In this document: positions 1-8,336 of the stretch, piece after piece
How the letters are laid out: each line of letters starts with the position of its first letter
Position numbering within the stretch: position 1 is the first letter of the stretch
NCBI GenBank assembly: GCA_902763155.1
Contig: CACWQS010000010.1
Span: 1-38,795 of the forward strand
Direction: 5' to 3'
From: an uncultured Pseudomonadota bacterium
GTDB lineage: Bacteria; Pseudomonadota; Alphaproteobacteria; RF32; CAG-239
Length of the DNA stretch: 38,795 nucleotides
Program-made: the position numbers and the translations under genes
The notes under the pieces: generated by a model
Database searches by the model: none
What the model was told of the DNA's origin: nothing
What the model saw: only the letters and a program-made list of their open reading frames with translations

Positions 1-3
1 GGA

Positions 4-100
4 TAGCATCGCGAATTGAGAATGGATTTTTCTTGCACTACGTTTGGAAAAATCAGCCAATTGCATTGGCTTTTCATTCTCAAAAGTTCGCTATGACGTG
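4..100 (+). repeat. Dispersed palindromic element, copy A
   Basis: A sequence of about 97 bp that recurs almost unchanged in inverted orientation at 27877-27973. It can fold into an outer stem (GAGAATG with CATTCTC) enclosing two hairpins, one closed by GATTTTTC/GAAAAATC and one by AGCCAA/TTGGCT. Against the other copy, the second hairpin differs by a matched pair of changes that keeps the base pairing. It encodes no protein. It looks like a small non-autonomous repeat of the REP or MITE kind; its family is not recognised. Confidence 0.8.
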
Positions 101-165
101 GGAAAAAGTTCGCTATGACGTTGATAAAAGTTCGTGATGATGTAGAAAAAAGTTTGCTGTGACGT
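82..165 (+). repeat. Short tandem repeat, about four units
   Basis: Four successive units of about 21 to 23 bp built on AAAGTTCGCTATGACGT. The first two match over that core and the last two carry substitutions. The first unit is also the end of the palindromic element, and the core recurs once in the inverted copy near 27880, so the array probably grew by duplication of the element's edge. It lacks the spacers of a CRISPR array. Confidence 0.75.
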
Positions 166-338
166 TTTTTGTTTCCGAGTTATTTGCGGGCAGGAAAAAG
201 CCTGAACCGGAAAACACTATCGTGATACGGGCATATAAAGTTATATTCTGCAACTTCCGTTTGCACTAGAGCTTCTCGGTTCGCCAAATGTGCCCAAGAA
301 TGACGGCGAATTAGCATTACTCAAAAAATAAAAAAACA

Positions 339-367
339 TTGACAGGTTTTATAAAAATATATAGCAT
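339..367 (+). promoter_or_regulatory. Sigma70-type promoter for the 403 gene
   Basis: TTGACA at 339-344 and TAGCAT at 362-367 are separated by 17 bp. Transcription would begin near 374. That leaves almost no leader before the TTG codon at 379, so the promoter argues for the ATG at 403 as the true start. Confidence 0.55.
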
Positions 368-402
368 CCTAAAGAATTTTGTATCATTTAAATATCAAAT
401 TT

Positions 403-1260
403 ATGGAATATAATTATTTTAATGACGCTAAGTTATTGGTGTTAGAGAGCAACGACAAACGCAGTTTGTATCGTTTATGCGAAGATCAGAGTATTGAACC
501 GCTTAAATGGGCGCAAGAGCAAAAGCGCTTGGAAGTTTATCCGGAGCACAATCTGGTGGTAACCGACAGTGCATTTTACCAAATCAATGGTAAACATGTG
601 ATGACACACGTGAAAAAAGATGAAGTGTCTTTTATTCCGATGAAGAATAATCTCTTGGTTAAACTGGATAATTTCCGGATATCTCTCTTTTGGTGGAACG
701 GGCATAAGGTCATCAATACGTTGCCGCAATGTAAAGAAGTTTATTATAATGAGGATTACGTTGTAGCCAAAACCGAGAAAGATTCTGCAGTAGAATTTGC
801 CGGTTGGATTGTTTATGATGATGCCGGAAGGGAAGTTCTTCGTCTGCAGTTCTCTGATTGTGATGTTAAACTTGTCGGTAATTTTCTGATAGTTGATGGT
901 TTTGGTCACCACGATGTATATCACTTATTGACAGGTTGGCTGATGATTGAGGAACAACAGCGCATTGTTGCCAGCCCGTATGATGACTTTTTGATGTGTT
1001 GCCCCATTTCCGGTAATTTGCAGGTTTGGTCACATGGTAAATGGCTGGAAGATTTTGGTGTGGTTGAAGATTTTGGTCTGCTTTCTGAAGATTTGGGAGT
1101 TTTTTATACTATCCAAAACGGTAAGTATCACCTCTATACTTTTGACGGTAAGCCGTTTTTGAACGCAATCTACCCTGATGGTGTTGATTATGTCGGTTAC
1201 AATGCCGATGATATGAGTACCATCATAATTAACAACAGCAAAGCCCGCTTCTTTATGTAA
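403..1260 (+). CDS. Unknown protein, possibly beta-repeat fold
   Basis: A 285-residue soluble protein of unknown function. I see no signal peptide, no membrane segment and no catalytic motif. The chain is rich in aromatic residues and valine, with recurring short strand-turn-strand stretches such as WIVYDDAGREVLRL and KYHLYTFDGKPFL. These resemble WG-repeat or propeller-like proteins, but no repeat is regular enough to name. The start is taken at ATG 403 because the promoter at 339-367 would place a TTG at 379 almost on the transcript end. The ATG itself has no good ribosome binding site. The gene stands alone between a promoter and a clear terminator at 1286. It is very probably real; its function is unassigned. 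Confidence 0.75.
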   Translation: MEYNYFNDAKLLVLESNDKRSLYRLCEDQSIEPLKWAQEQKRLEVYPEHNLVVTDSAFYQINGKHVMTHVKKDEVSFIPMKNNLLVKLDNFRISLFWWNGHKVINTLPQCKEVYYNEDYVVAKTEKDSAVEFAGWIVYDDAGREVLRLQFSDCDVKLVGNFLIVDGFGHHDVYHLLTGWLMIEEQQRIVASPYDDFLMCCPISGNLQVWSHGKWLEDFGVVEDFGLLSEDLGVFYTIQNGKYHLYTFDGKPFLNAIYPDGVDYVGYNADDMSTIIINNSKARFFM

Positions 1261-1285
1261 AGAAAGCCGGTTTGTCTGTCTTAAG

Positions 1286-1317
1286 CCCCGTAGTATAGTG
1301 CTACGGGGTAAATTTTT
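1286..1317 (+). terminator. Rho-independent terminator
   Basis: CCCCGTAG and CTACGGGG form an 8-bp GC-rich stem with a 7-nt loop, followed by TAAATTTTT. It ends the transcript of the unknown gene at 403-1260 and insulates yebC. Confidence 0.85.
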
Positions 1318-1349
1318 GCGTATTTCAGTTATTTTTTGTAAAAAAATGC

Positions 1350-1378
1350 TTGAAAATTTGCTTTAAAATAAGTTATAA
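1350..1378 (+). promoter_or_regulatory. Promoter for yebC-ruvC
   Basis: TTGAAA at 1350 and TTATAA at 1373 are separated by 17 bp. They lie about 35 bp ahead of the yebC start and downstream of the terminator, so this is the likely sigma70 promoter of the pair. Confidence 0.55.
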
Positions 1379-1415
1379 AAGCGCATAAATAAATATTTTT
1401 TGAGGAGATTTACAG

Positions 1416-2174
1416 ATGTCAGGACACTCGCAATTTAAGAACATTATGTATCGCAAAGGCGCTCAAGATGCTAAAAAGGCACGCGTTTTTGCTAAGCTCG
1501 CACGCGAAATTACCGTTGCCGCTAAAAGCGGTTTGCCGGAACCTGATAAAAACCCGCGTCTGCGCTTGGCCATTCAAGCTGCTCGCGCCGAAAGTATGCC
1601 GAAAGATAATATTGAACGTGCTATTGCCAAAGCTACTACCGTTGCCGGTGGTGCTGATTTCGTTTCTATGCGCTACGAGGGGTTTTCGTCCGGTAAAGTT
1701 GCGGTAATTGTTGAGGCACTGACTGATAACAAGAATCGCACTGCCGGTAATGTTCGCACCATTTTTGGTAAGCGTGGCGGACAGATGGGCGAATCCGGTT
1801 CGGTAGTGTTCAATTTTGAACGTATCGGCTATATCCAATATCCGATTAGTGTTGCCGGTGCCGATGAAATGTTCGAGGCCGCTTTAGAAGCCGGAGCTAA
1901 CGATGTGGTGAGCGATGATGAAAACCATGAGATTGAAACATTGCCTGATGATTTGTCGGCTGTTACCACCGCTTTGGAAGCTAAATACGGCACACCGTCT
2001 GCTTCGCGCTTGGATTGGAAACCGACGGTGAAAACCGAAATCAAAGATTTAGATGCCGCTAAGAAGTTTTTGGAATTTATTGACGCATTGGAAGATGATG
2101 AAGACGTGCAACACGTTTATCACAATGCCGAAATTTCTGATGATATTATGGCTCAAATTGCCGGTGAAGAATAA
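1416..2174 (+). CDS. yebC: YebC/PmpR/TACO1-family protein
   Basis: A 252-residue full-length member of the YebC/PmpR family. The opening MSGHSQFKNIMYRKGAQDAK and the following KLAREI region are the family signature, and the acidic C-terminal domain ends near residue 252 as usual. Family members have been described as DNA-binding regulators and, more recently, as translation factors that relieve ribosome stalling; the sequence does not say which role applies here. A strong GAGGAG ribosome binding site precedes the ATG. ruvC begins 3 bp after the stop codon, the yebC-ruvC pairing seen in many proteobacteria, but ruvA and ruvB do not follow. Confidence 0.95.
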   Translation: MSGHSQFKNIMYRKGAQDAKKARVFAKLAREITVAAKSGLPEPDKNPRLRLAIQAARAESMPKDNIERAIAKATTVAGGADFVSMRYEGFSSGKVAVIVEALTDNKNRTAGNVRTIFGKRGGQMGESGSVVFNFERIGYIQYPISVAGADEMFEAALEAGANDVVSDDENHEIETLPDDLSAVTTALEAKYGTPSASRLDWKPTVKTEIKDLDAAKKFLEFIDALEDDEDVQHVYHNAEISDDIMAQIAGEE

Positions 2175-2177
2175 AAT

Positions 2178-2654
2178 ATGCGGATTCTGGGGTTAGATCC
2201 GAGCTTATCTTCTACCGGATGGGGAGTGATTGAGGTGAATGGAAACCGCCTGCAATACATTGCGGACGGTTTTATTCCTACTCAGCCTAAAATGCCGATA
2301 GAGGAACGTTTAGATTTGATTTTTCGCACTTTAAACGAGGTGATTACAACCTATCAACCGACAGAGGCGGCAATCGAAAAAACTTTTCTAAACCAAAATC
2401 CGGAAAGTTCACTAAAACTAAGTATGGCTCGCGGCGTGGTGATTTTAGCCGCCGGATATAATCATATTCCGTTATTTGAATATGAGCCGAATAAGGTTAA
2501 AAAGGCCTTGGTTGGGGTAGGGCATGCCGAAAAAAATCAGGTGGAAACTATGGTGAAAATTTTACTGCCGGGTTGTCAGCCTAAAAATAATGACTCTTCA
2601 GATGCTCTGGCGATGGCCATTACGCGTAGTCATTATCGTGGCAGTGCTTTTTAA
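2178..2654 (+). CDS. ruvC: Holliday junction resolvase RuvC
   Basis: RuvC is the Mg-dependent endonuclease that resolves Holliday junctions together with RuvAB. The 158-residue protein has all four catalytic acidic residues: Asp7 in ILGLDPSL, Glu67 in AAIEKTF, and Asp139 and Asp142 in NNDSSDALA. Spacing matches the E. coli enzyme (7, 66, 138, 141). The C-terminal tail is a little shorter than in E. coli. It is translationally coupled to yebC, with a 3-bp gap. ruvA and ruvB are not adjacent and must lie elsewhere if present. The stop codon overlaps the stop of the convergent small gene at 2651, and I see no terminator between them. Confidence 0.95.
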   Translation: MRILGLDPSLSSTGWGVIEVNGNRLQYIADGFIPTQPKMPIEERLDLIFRTLNEVITTYQPTEAAIEKTFLNQNPESSLKLSMARGVVILAAGYNHIPLFEYEPNKVKKALVGVGHAEKNQVETMVKILLPGCQPKNNDSSDALAMAITRSHYRGSAF

Positions 2655-2896
2655 CTTTTTTTGTGGTGAGAGGCCACCCATTCATCAATAAACTGATAAA
2701 GAACCGATTTCTCTGCTTCTTCGTCTTCCCATTTATTTTGCAAAGTATTGAAAATTGCCGCCACATCTTTCGGGGTAGGAAATTGATTTTTGGTAACTGT
2801 ATCTTCTTGCTCATTATCGTTTTTTTTATGAAGTCTGTTACGTAGACCGGTAATCAACTTTGATGCTAAATTTTGTTTTTTTTCGATTTCTTCCAT
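2651..2896 (-). CDS. Small unknown protein, 81 aa
   Basis: An 81-residue charged protein with a lysine-rich N-terminal half and a C-terminal segment predicted to be helical (KDVAAIFNTLQNKWEDEE). No known domain is recognised. Its ATG overlaps the TAA of the gene upstream (2896-3321) in a TAATG arrangement, which implies translational coupling and is the main reason to accept it as real. The final codons overlap the convergent end of ruvC. It has no signal peptide or membrane segment. Function unknown. Confidence 0.65.
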   Translation of the reverse strand: MEEIEKKQNLASKLITGLRNRLHKKNDNEQEDTVTKNQFPTPKDVAAIFNTLQNKWEDEEAEKSVLYQFIDEWVASHHKKS

Positions 2897-3321
2897 TATT
2901 CTTCTCCTTTGGACTCATTATTTTCAGGCCATAATTTTTTAACCATCAAGTCCAAACTTTTAGCACCGTATTTTTTTACGATTTTATCTAGTATTTGATC
3001 GATTGTTTTTTGTAAATTATCGGCAAACGGAATATTTATTTTCGTAACCTTTACCGGATAAGCGTTATAAATCTCTTTATCTAAAGTTTCAATAATAAGC
3101 AGTGGTTCTGCACTTAATAATTTTTCACGTAAATCATAAGCGATATTCGTTAAAATAAAAGCCTTTGCATTATTCCGGATTAAAATGGCGCAATTACGTC
3201 CATCATATAAAAAATCGGCATTTTGATACGTTTCTTCTTTAATCGGTAACTCAATTCCGAGCTGATTTTTATAAGTCAAAATATCAAAATGCTCTACCCA
3301 TATTTTTTCTATACTTACCAT
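2896..3321 (-). CDS. Unknown protein, about 141 aa
   Basis: A soluble protein with alternating strands and helices and no recognisable motif. The reading frame is open from a GTG at 3342. I take the internal ATG at 3321 (MVSIEKIWVEHFD), which follows a weak ACGGAA site; the GTG would add seven residues. It is probably co-transcribed with the overlapping 81-residue gene downstream, and is separated from the gene at 3407-3781 by a hairpin terminator at 3343-3371. Function unknown. Confidence 0.65.
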   Translation of the reverse strand: MVSIEKIWVEHFDILTYKNQLGIELPIKEETYQNADFLYDGRNCAILIRNNAKAFILTNIAYDLREKLLSAEPLLIIETLDKEIYNAYPVKVTKINIPFADNLQKTIDQILDKIVKKYGAKSLDLMVKKLWPENNESKGEE

Positions 3322-3342
3322 TTTGTTTCCGTCATATAACAC

Positions 3343-3371
3343 AAAAAAGAACCATATTCATTAACATGGCT
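3343..3371 (-). terminator. Terminator after the 3407-3781 gene
   Basis: Read on the minus strand, AGCCAT and ATGGTT form a 6-bp stem (one G-T pair) with a 10-nt loop, followed by CTTTTTT. The stem is short, so strength is uncertain. Confidence 0.5.
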
Positions 3372-3406
3372 CATTTTAATAAACAATCGTAAATATTTTG
3401 TGAATA

Positions 3407-3781
3407 TCAACGAACAGGCGGTTTAATCGCAAAGCCGGTAATTCGATAATCCGGCGCAGGGGAAATAACCTCTTTAACTTGTTGTAAATGTGCTTGATAT
3501 TTTTTTATCCCTGCCAATCCGTCTTTACCTAAACATTTAATAAAACCAAGTACTTTTGACATTTTACCTGCTTCATTAACATCTTCGGCAACTTTGGAAC
3601 CGGCGATAATTGCATTGTGATTTTTTTCGCCTTTGAGCATGCTATTTCTAATTTCATTTATAAATACTTTTGCCATGAAAAGCTGTTCAGGCTTATAAAG
3701 TCCAGATTTATGTAAATCATCAAATCGGGCTTCTAAAGCGGCGGAAATTTCTTGTGGTGTGTATCCCTGATTTTCTGCCAT
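3407..3781 (-). CDS. Unknown protein, 124 aa
   Basis: A 124-residue protein of unknown function, mostly helical by eye, with a C-terminal proline-rich tail (SPAPDYRITGFAIKPPVR). No signal peptide or membrane span. The start at ATG 3781 (MAENQGYTPQE) is chosen over the upstream codon at 3796 because GGAGAG lies just ahead of it. A good promoter sits at 3823-3851 and a terminator at 3343-3371, so it is probably a single-gene transcript. Confidence 0.7.
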   Translation of the reverse strand: MAENQGYTPQEISAALEARFDDLHKSGLYKPEQLFMAKVFINEIRNSMLKGEKNHNAIIAGSKVAEDVNEAGKMSKVLGFIKCLGKDGLAGIKKYQAHLQQVKEVISPAPDYRITGFAIKPPVR

Positions 3782-3822
3782 CGTTTCTCTCCTCAATGGT
3801 ACTATATTCCTTTATTACCTCT

Positions 3823-3851
3823 AATATAACTTATGATTTGACAAAAATCAA
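3823..3851 (-). promoter_or_regulatory. Promoter for the 3407-3781 gene
   Basis: On the minus strand TTGATT and TATATT are separated by exactly 17 bp, about 45 bp ahead of the ATG at 3781. Confidence 0.5.
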
Positions 3852-3877
3852 GTGAAATTTTGCCTAAAATGCAAAAA

Positions 3878-4525
3878 TTAGTCTATATTGATATAAAAAT
3901 CAGCCTCGGTGGTTTGTTTAATGTCTTCAAGTGATGAATATGGGCTGATTTCGGTTAAATGCAAACCATCGGCACGCATTTCAAATACGCCTTTTTCGGT
4001 AATAATCATATTAACTTTGTGCGCAACCGTTAGCGGCAGTGTGCATTTTTTAACAATCTTCGGCGCACCTTTGGCTGTGTGTTCCATGGCGATAATCAGC
4101 TTTTTGGTTCCTACTACCAAATCCATAGCGCCTCCCATGCCAGGCGTAAATTTTCCCGGAATGCACCAATTTGCTAAGTTGCCTTCGGCATCTACTTGTA
4201 ATGCACCTAAAACCGTAATATCAATGTGTCCGCCGCGCATCATGGCAAAGGCCATAAAACTGTCTGTAAAACAGCCGCCCTCGCTTAAAGTAACATTTGC
4301 TCCTCCGGCATTTATTATGCGTGCATCAATATGTTCCTTATCCGGATACGCACCAACACCGAGCACCCCATTTTCCGACTGCACGATGATATGCACATCT
4401 TGTGGTAAATATTGCACCGCTTTGGTAGGTAGACCTATACCAAGCGTTACTACGTCACCATCGTGAAATTCTTTGGCCACACGGCGGGCAATAATTTCTT
4501 GAGTTTGTTCTTTATCTAATTCCAT
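3878..4525 (-). CDS. scoB: 3-oxoacid CoA-transferase, subunit B
   Basis: The catalytic subunit of a two-component family I CoA-transferase, which moves CoA between an acyl donor (succinyl-CoA or acetyl-CoA) and a 3-oxoacid such as acetoacetate through a glutamyl-CoA intermediate. The 215-residue protein carries the SENGVLGVG motif with the expected catalytic Glu51, and GMGGAMDL further on. Its ATG overlaps the stop codon of the A subunit (TAATG), so the two are translated together. The sequence cannot separate succinyl-CoA:3-oxoacid transferase (scoAB) from acetoacetate or butyrate transferase (atoDA). A role in ketone-body or short-chain fatty acid metabolism is inferred. Confidence 0.93.
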   Translation of the reverse strand: MELDKEQTQEIIARRVAKEFHDGDVVTLGIGLPTKAVQYLPQDVHIIVQSENGVLGVGAYPDKEHIDARIINAGGANVTLSEGGCFTDSFMAFAMMRGGHIDITVLGALQVDAEGNLANWCIPGKFTPGMGGAMDLVVGTKKLIIAMEHTAKGAPKIVKKCTLPLTVAHKVNMIITEKGVFEMRADGLHLTEISPYSSLEDIKQTTEADFYINID

Positions 4526-5175
4526 TATTTTCCTCGCACAATCATATAATCTACAAAAATCCCCGGCACTACGATATGATTCGGATCTAGTGGCTTATCA
4601 GAAAATTTTTCCACCTCGACAATTACCGTTTTGGCGGCGAGCGGCATAATGGCATTAAAATTACGTGTAGAACCATAAAAGGCTAAATTACCGAATTTAT
4701 CGGCATAAGTGGCATACACCAGAGCCACATCGGCTTTGAGCGGCGTTTCTAAAAGAAAGTTTTGACCATCAACTTCAATTAGCTTTTTGCCCTTGGCTAC
4801 GTCTGTATTTAAGCCGACCGGCGTTAAAATTCCGCCTAAACCGGCACCACCGGCGCGTACTCTTTCCGCCAATGTTCCTTGCGGAATCAATTCCACCTCA
4901 AGTTCACCATTGTTCATCTGTGCCACAGTTTCCGGATTTGTGCCGATGTGCGATACCAAAGCTTTTTTAATTTTATGCGCACACACCAATTTGCCGCGGT
5001 CGGTTGTCGGTGTCGATGTGTCATTGGCAATCAGCGTCCATTCGCCCATATCTGTTTTGAGTAGCTCGTCAATTACCATTGTCGGCGAACCGCACGCCAA
5101 AAAACCGCCAATCATCAGCGTTTGACCGGATTCGAAAAACTGCACCGCTTCAACCGCGGAAATAATTTTTGCCAT
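4525..5175 (-). CDS. scoA: 3-oxoacid CoA-transferase, subunit A
   Basis: The CoA-binding subunit partnering the downstream B subunit. The 216-residue length is normal, and the glycine-rich N-terminal segment MIGGFLACGSPTMVIDELL corresponds to the family's GGFGLCG-type motif. GGAGLGGILTPVGLNT near residue 110 and the ADVALVYATYADKFGNLAF stretch are also typical. AAGGAG lies ahead of the ATG. The pair forms a two-gene operon. A bidirectional terminator at 5244-5279 separates it from the small gene upstream. Substrate specificity cannot be fixed from the sequence. Confidence 0.93.
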   Translation of the reverse strand: MAKIISAVEAVQFFESGQTLMIGGFLACGSPTMVIDELLKTDMGEWTLIANDTSTPTTDRGKLVCAHKIKKALVSHIGTNPETVAQMNNGELEVELIPQGTLAERVRAGGAGLGGILTPVGLNTDVAKGKKLIEVDGQNFLLETPLKADVALVYATYADKFGNLAFYGSTRNFNAIMPLAAKTVIVEVEKFSDKPLDPNHIVVPGIFVDYMIVRGK

Positions 5176-5243
5176 ATCATCTCCTTTTAACTGAAGTGCA
5201 GTTTATCTAAAGTCGCAATAATATGCAACACAAAACAAAAGGT

Positions 5244-5279
5244 CCTGTGTTTTACTTGGGAAAACACAGGCCTTTTTTT
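5244..5279. terminator. Bidirectional terminator
   Basis: CCTGTGTTTT and AAAACACAGG form a perfect 10-bp stem with a 7-nt loop. The plus side is followed by CCTTTTTTT; the minus side by ACCTTTTGTTTT. On the minus strand it ends the transcript of the 73-residue gene right after its stop codon. Confidence 0.85.
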
Positions 5280-5500
5280 CATCTTTCGATGAGTTTCTGC
5301 AGCTCAGTTTTTAATTCTGGATACTGCAGATGCGGAAGAAGAGCTTTCAGTTGCTCTTTTTCGGCATCTGTTGGTTGGATACCAAGGTCCAATTTTTCCT
5401 TAATGGCTTCAATGATACCCTCCAGAATTTTCAAACTCGCTGGTGATAACGCGCCCTTGTGCTGCTTCAGCACATTAAGAGCCAAAAGTACATACTTCAT
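5279..5500 (-). CDS. Small unknown protein, 73 aa
   Basis: A 73-residue protein, mostly helical and amphipathic, with a segment (TDAEKEQLKALLPHL) that reads like a helix cap followed by a helix. No domain is recognised. The ATG has only an A-rich AAAAAAGA stretch in front. Support for a real gene comes from the strong terminator beginning exactly at its stop codon and from the absence of any better gene on either strand here. It is divergent from clpB. Function unknown. Confidence 0.6.
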   Translation of the reverse strand: MKYVLLALNVLKQHKGALSPASLKILEGIIEAIKEKLDLGIQPTDAEKEQLKALLPHLQYPELKTELQKLIER

Positions 5501-5616
5501 TCTTTTTTAGGTTTTAAATGACTTATCTAAATTATATTCACATCGCCTTTTAATATAGTTCACTTTTGTCCAAATGTCAAGGCTAAAATTATTTTTTTAT
5601 ACAGATTCAACTGCTT

Positions 5617-5645
5617 CTTGCATCTCGAAAAAGTGCTCCCTATAT
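5617..5645 (+). promoter_or_regulatory. Heat-shock (RpoH-type) promoter for clpB
   Basis: CTTGCA at 5617 and CCCTATAT at 5638 are spaced like the alphaproteobacterial sigma32 consensus (CTTG, about 17 bp, then CYTAT). It lies 23 bp ahead of the clpB ATG and implies heat-shock induction. Assignment is by eye. Confidence 0.6.
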
Positions 5646-5667
5646 ATTCCGTATAAGGAGAAATACC

Positions 5668-8184
5668 ATGAACTTGGAAAAATATACAGACAGAAGCAGA
5701 GGCTTTTTACAAAATGCGGAAAAACTGGCATCACGCAACAATAATCAATATTTGGTGCCTGCGCATTTGTTAAATGCATTGCTTGAAGATAAAGAAGGTA
5801 TGGCGGCAAATCTTTTGGCGCAAAGCGGAGCTAATGTTGAAGCTGTGCGTGATGCCGTAGAAGCTGAAGTGGCAAAATTACCATGCGTAAACGGGCAGGG
5901 GGTGCAACTGACTTTATCGCAGGATATGGTCAAAGTGCTTGATTCTGCTGAGCAAATCGCCGAAAAAGCCAAAGATGCTTATGTTACGGTGGAACGTTTG
6001 TTACAAGCACTTTTGCTTTATAAAAATTATGGAGTAGATTCGGCTAAGCTGAATGCAGTGATTAACCAAATGCGGCAAGGACGCACTGCCGATTCGGCTT
6101 CAGCGGAAGATAACTTTGAGGCATTGAAACGCTATGCAATTGACTATACCGAACGTGCGGCGCAAGGTAAGCTTGATCCGATTGTCGGACGTGATGAAGA
6201 AATCCGCCGCACCGTGCAGGTGCTTTCACGCCGGACCAAAAATAACCCGATTTTGATTGGTGAACCGGGGGTTGGTAAAACCGCTATCGTTGAAGGATTG
6301 GCACAGCGTATTGTTAACGGCGACGTGCCGAGTTCGCTGGCTCATAAACGCCTGATGGCACTTGATATGGGGGCGCTTATTGCCGGTGCCAAGTATCGCG
6401 GCGAATTTGAGGAACGTTTGAAGGCGGTGTTGCAGGAAGTGCAGAGCGCCGAAGGACAAGTGATTTTGTTCATTGATGAAATGCATACCGTGGTCGGGGC
6501 AGGGGCTTCCGAAGGTTCAATGGACGCTTCAAATTTACTTAAACCGGCTTTGGCACGTGGCGAATTGCACTGTATCGGTGCCACCACTTTGAAAGAATAT
6601 CAGAAATATATTGAAAAAGATGCGGCGTTTGCTCGTCGTTTTCAACCGGTTTATGTCGGTGAAACCGATATTGCCGGCACGGTTTCTATTTTGCGCGGTA
6701 TTAAAGAAAAATATGAGTTGCATCACGGTGTGCATATTTCCGATGCGGCTTTGGTGGCGGCGGCTACGATGTCTGATCGCTATATTACCGACCGCTTTTT
6801 GCCGGATAAGGCTATAGATTTGGTTGATGAGGCAGCTAGCAAGCTCAAAATGGCTATCGATTCGAAACCGGAATTTTTGGATGAGATTGACCGCAAACTG
6901 CTGCAATATAAAATTGAGCGGGAAGCCTTGAAAAAGGAGCCTGATGCGGCATCTAAAGAGCGTTTGGCCAAGTTGGAAACGGAAATTGCCGCTTTGGAAA
7001 AACAGTCGGCGGAAGAAACCGAAAAGTGGAATGCACATAAAAGTAATATTATAGAAGCTAACAAATTGCGTGAACGCATTGATGCGGCGCGGATTGAGGC
7101 GGAAAAAGCCTTGCGCGCCGGTTTATATGAAGAAGCAGGGCGTTTACAATATAAAGAAATTCCGGATTTAGAACAGCGTTTGAAAACATTGCAGAGTCAG
7201 AGCGCTGAACAAACAACAGTAGAAACTGTTACGCCGGATATGATTGCTTCGGTGGTTTCCAAATGGACGGGAATTCCGGTTGATAAATTGGTTGGCAGTG
7301 AGCGCGAAAAGCTGTTGCACTTGGAAGAAAATCTGGCTAAGCGAGTGGTGGGGCAAAATGGTGCAATTACCGCTGTTTCTAATGCTGTTCGCCGTTCGCG
7401 TTCCGGCTTAAAAGATCCGAATCGGCCGATCGGTTCATTCTTGTTCCTCGGTCCGACCGGTGTGGGTAAAACCGAACTGGCTAAAGCTTTGGCGGAGTTT
7501 TTGTTTGATGAAGAAGCGGCATATATTCGTATAGATATGTCGGAATATATGGAAAAGCATTCGGTGGCACGATTGATTGGTGCGCCTCCGGGATATGTGG
7601 GGTATGATGAAGGCGGTGTTTTAACCGAAGCAGTGCGTCGTCGACCGTATCAGGTAATTTTGTTCGATGAAGTGGAAAAGGCGCATCCTGATGTGTTTAA
7701 TCTACTGTTGCAAGTGCTTGATGAGGGGCATTTGACTGACGGTAAAGGACGCACGGTCGATTTCAAAAATACCTTTATCATTCTGACATCTAATTTGATT
7801 ACCGGAGAAACTGCCGATGTTATGACGACATTGAAAAATTTCTTCAAACCGGAGTTTTTGAACAGGCTTGATGAAATTTTGGTGTTCAATTCATTGCAGA
7901 AAGAAGACATTCGTCGTATTGTCGATATTCAGATTGCCCAGTTGCAAAAGCGCCTTGATGAGCGCCACATCATACTTTCACTTGATGATAAAGCTAAAGA
8001 TTGGCTCTCGGATAACGGTTACAATCCCGAATTCGGGGCTCGTCCGCTTAAGCGCTTGTTGGTGCAAAATCTTGAAAATCCGTTGGCAATAAAATTGCTT
8101 GACGGCGAGATAGATGATGGCGATATCATAGTTATTTCGGCAAATAATGAGGGACTGGTTATTGAAAAACAACGGAAAAATTAA
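5668..8184 (+). CDS. clpB: Disaggregase ClpB
   Basis: ClpB is the hexameric AAA+ machine that pulls polypeptides out of aggregates together with DnaK. At 838 residues it is slightly shorter than the usual 860. In order are the Clp N-domain (1-150), the first nucleotide-binding domain with Walker [10 protein letters not shown] (about 198) and Walker [10 protein letters not shown] (about 265), a coiled-coil middle domain (roughly 390-520, distinguishing ClpB from ClpA and ClpC), and the second domain with Walker [10 protein letters not shown] (about 595) and Walker [10 protein letters not shown] (about 663). [13 protein letters not shown] and [13 protein letters not shown] complete it. The segment between TSNL and FFKPEF is shorter than in E. 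coli, which accounts for some of the size difference. GGAG precedes the ATG, and an RpoH-type promoter lies upstream. Confidence 0.97.
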   Translation: MNLEKYTDRSRGFLQNAEKLASRNNNQYLVPAHLLNALLEDKEGMAANLLAQSGANVEAVRDAVEAEVAKLPCVNGQGVQLTLSQDMVKVLDSAEQIAEKAKDAYVTVERLLQALLLYKNYGVDSAKLNAVINQMRQGRTADSASAEDNFEALKRYAIDYTERAAQGKLDPIVGRDEEIRRTVQVLSRRTKNNPILIGEPGVGKTAIVEGLAQRIVNGDVPSSLAHKRLMALDMGALIAGAKYRGEFEERLKAVLQEVQSAEGQVILFIDEMHTVVGAGASEGSMDASNLLKPALARGELHCIGATTLKEYQKYIEKDAAFARRFQPVYVGETDIAGTVSILRGIKEKYELHHGVHISDAALVAAATMSDRYITDRFLPDKAIDLVDEAASKLKMAIDSKPEFLDEIDRKLLQYKIEREALKKEPDAASKERLAKLETEIAALEKQSAEETEKWNAHKSNIIEANKLRERIDAARIEAEKALRAGLYEEAGRLQYKEIPDLEQRLKTLQSQSAEQTTVETVTPDMIASVVSKWTGIPVDKLVGSEREKLLHLEENLAKRVVGQNGAITAVSNAVRRSRSGLKDPNRPIGSFLFLGPTGVGKTELAKALAEFLFDEEAAYIRIDMSEYMEKHSVARLIGAPPGYVGYDEGGVLTEAVRRRPYQVILFDEVEKAHPDVFNLLLQVLDEGHLTDGKGRTVDFKNTFIILTSNLITGETADVMTTLKNFFKPEFLNRLDEILVFNSLQKEDIRRIVDIQIAQLQKRLDERHIILSLDDKAKDWLSDNGYNPEFGARPLKRLLVQNLENPLAIKLLDGEIDDGDIIVISANNEGLVIEKQRKN

Positions 8185-8204
8185 AATAAAAAATCACACA
8201 TCTA

Positions 8205-8233
8205 TTGACAAAAATAAAAAAATACGTTAGGCT
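8205..8233 (+). promoter_or_regulatory. Promoter inside an inverted repeat
   Basis: TTGACA at 8205 and TAGGCT at 8228 are 17 bp apart, giving a leader of nearly 100 nt before the ATG at 8337. The promoter is flanked by AAAAATCACA (8189-8198) and its exact reverse complement (8244-8253), which could be a two-armed operator or a long-loop terminator for clpB. Confidence 0.5.
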
Positions 8234-8336
8234 CAAAAAGATTTGTGATTTTTAAGATATTTTTTATGTTGAACTCGCTTCTTTAGTTTTTCCGCATTTA
8301 TGCCGAAAGAAAGAGGAAGCCTAAAATCAATCGCTT

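Noticed and set aside
82..165. A possible CRISPR array
   Set aside because: The units are contiguous and degenerate, without unique spacers of constant length, and no cas genes are present.
475..924. A 149-codon antisense frame within the 403-1260 gene
   Set aside because: It is fully inside a gene that has its own promoter and terminator, and its composition is that of an antisense shadow.
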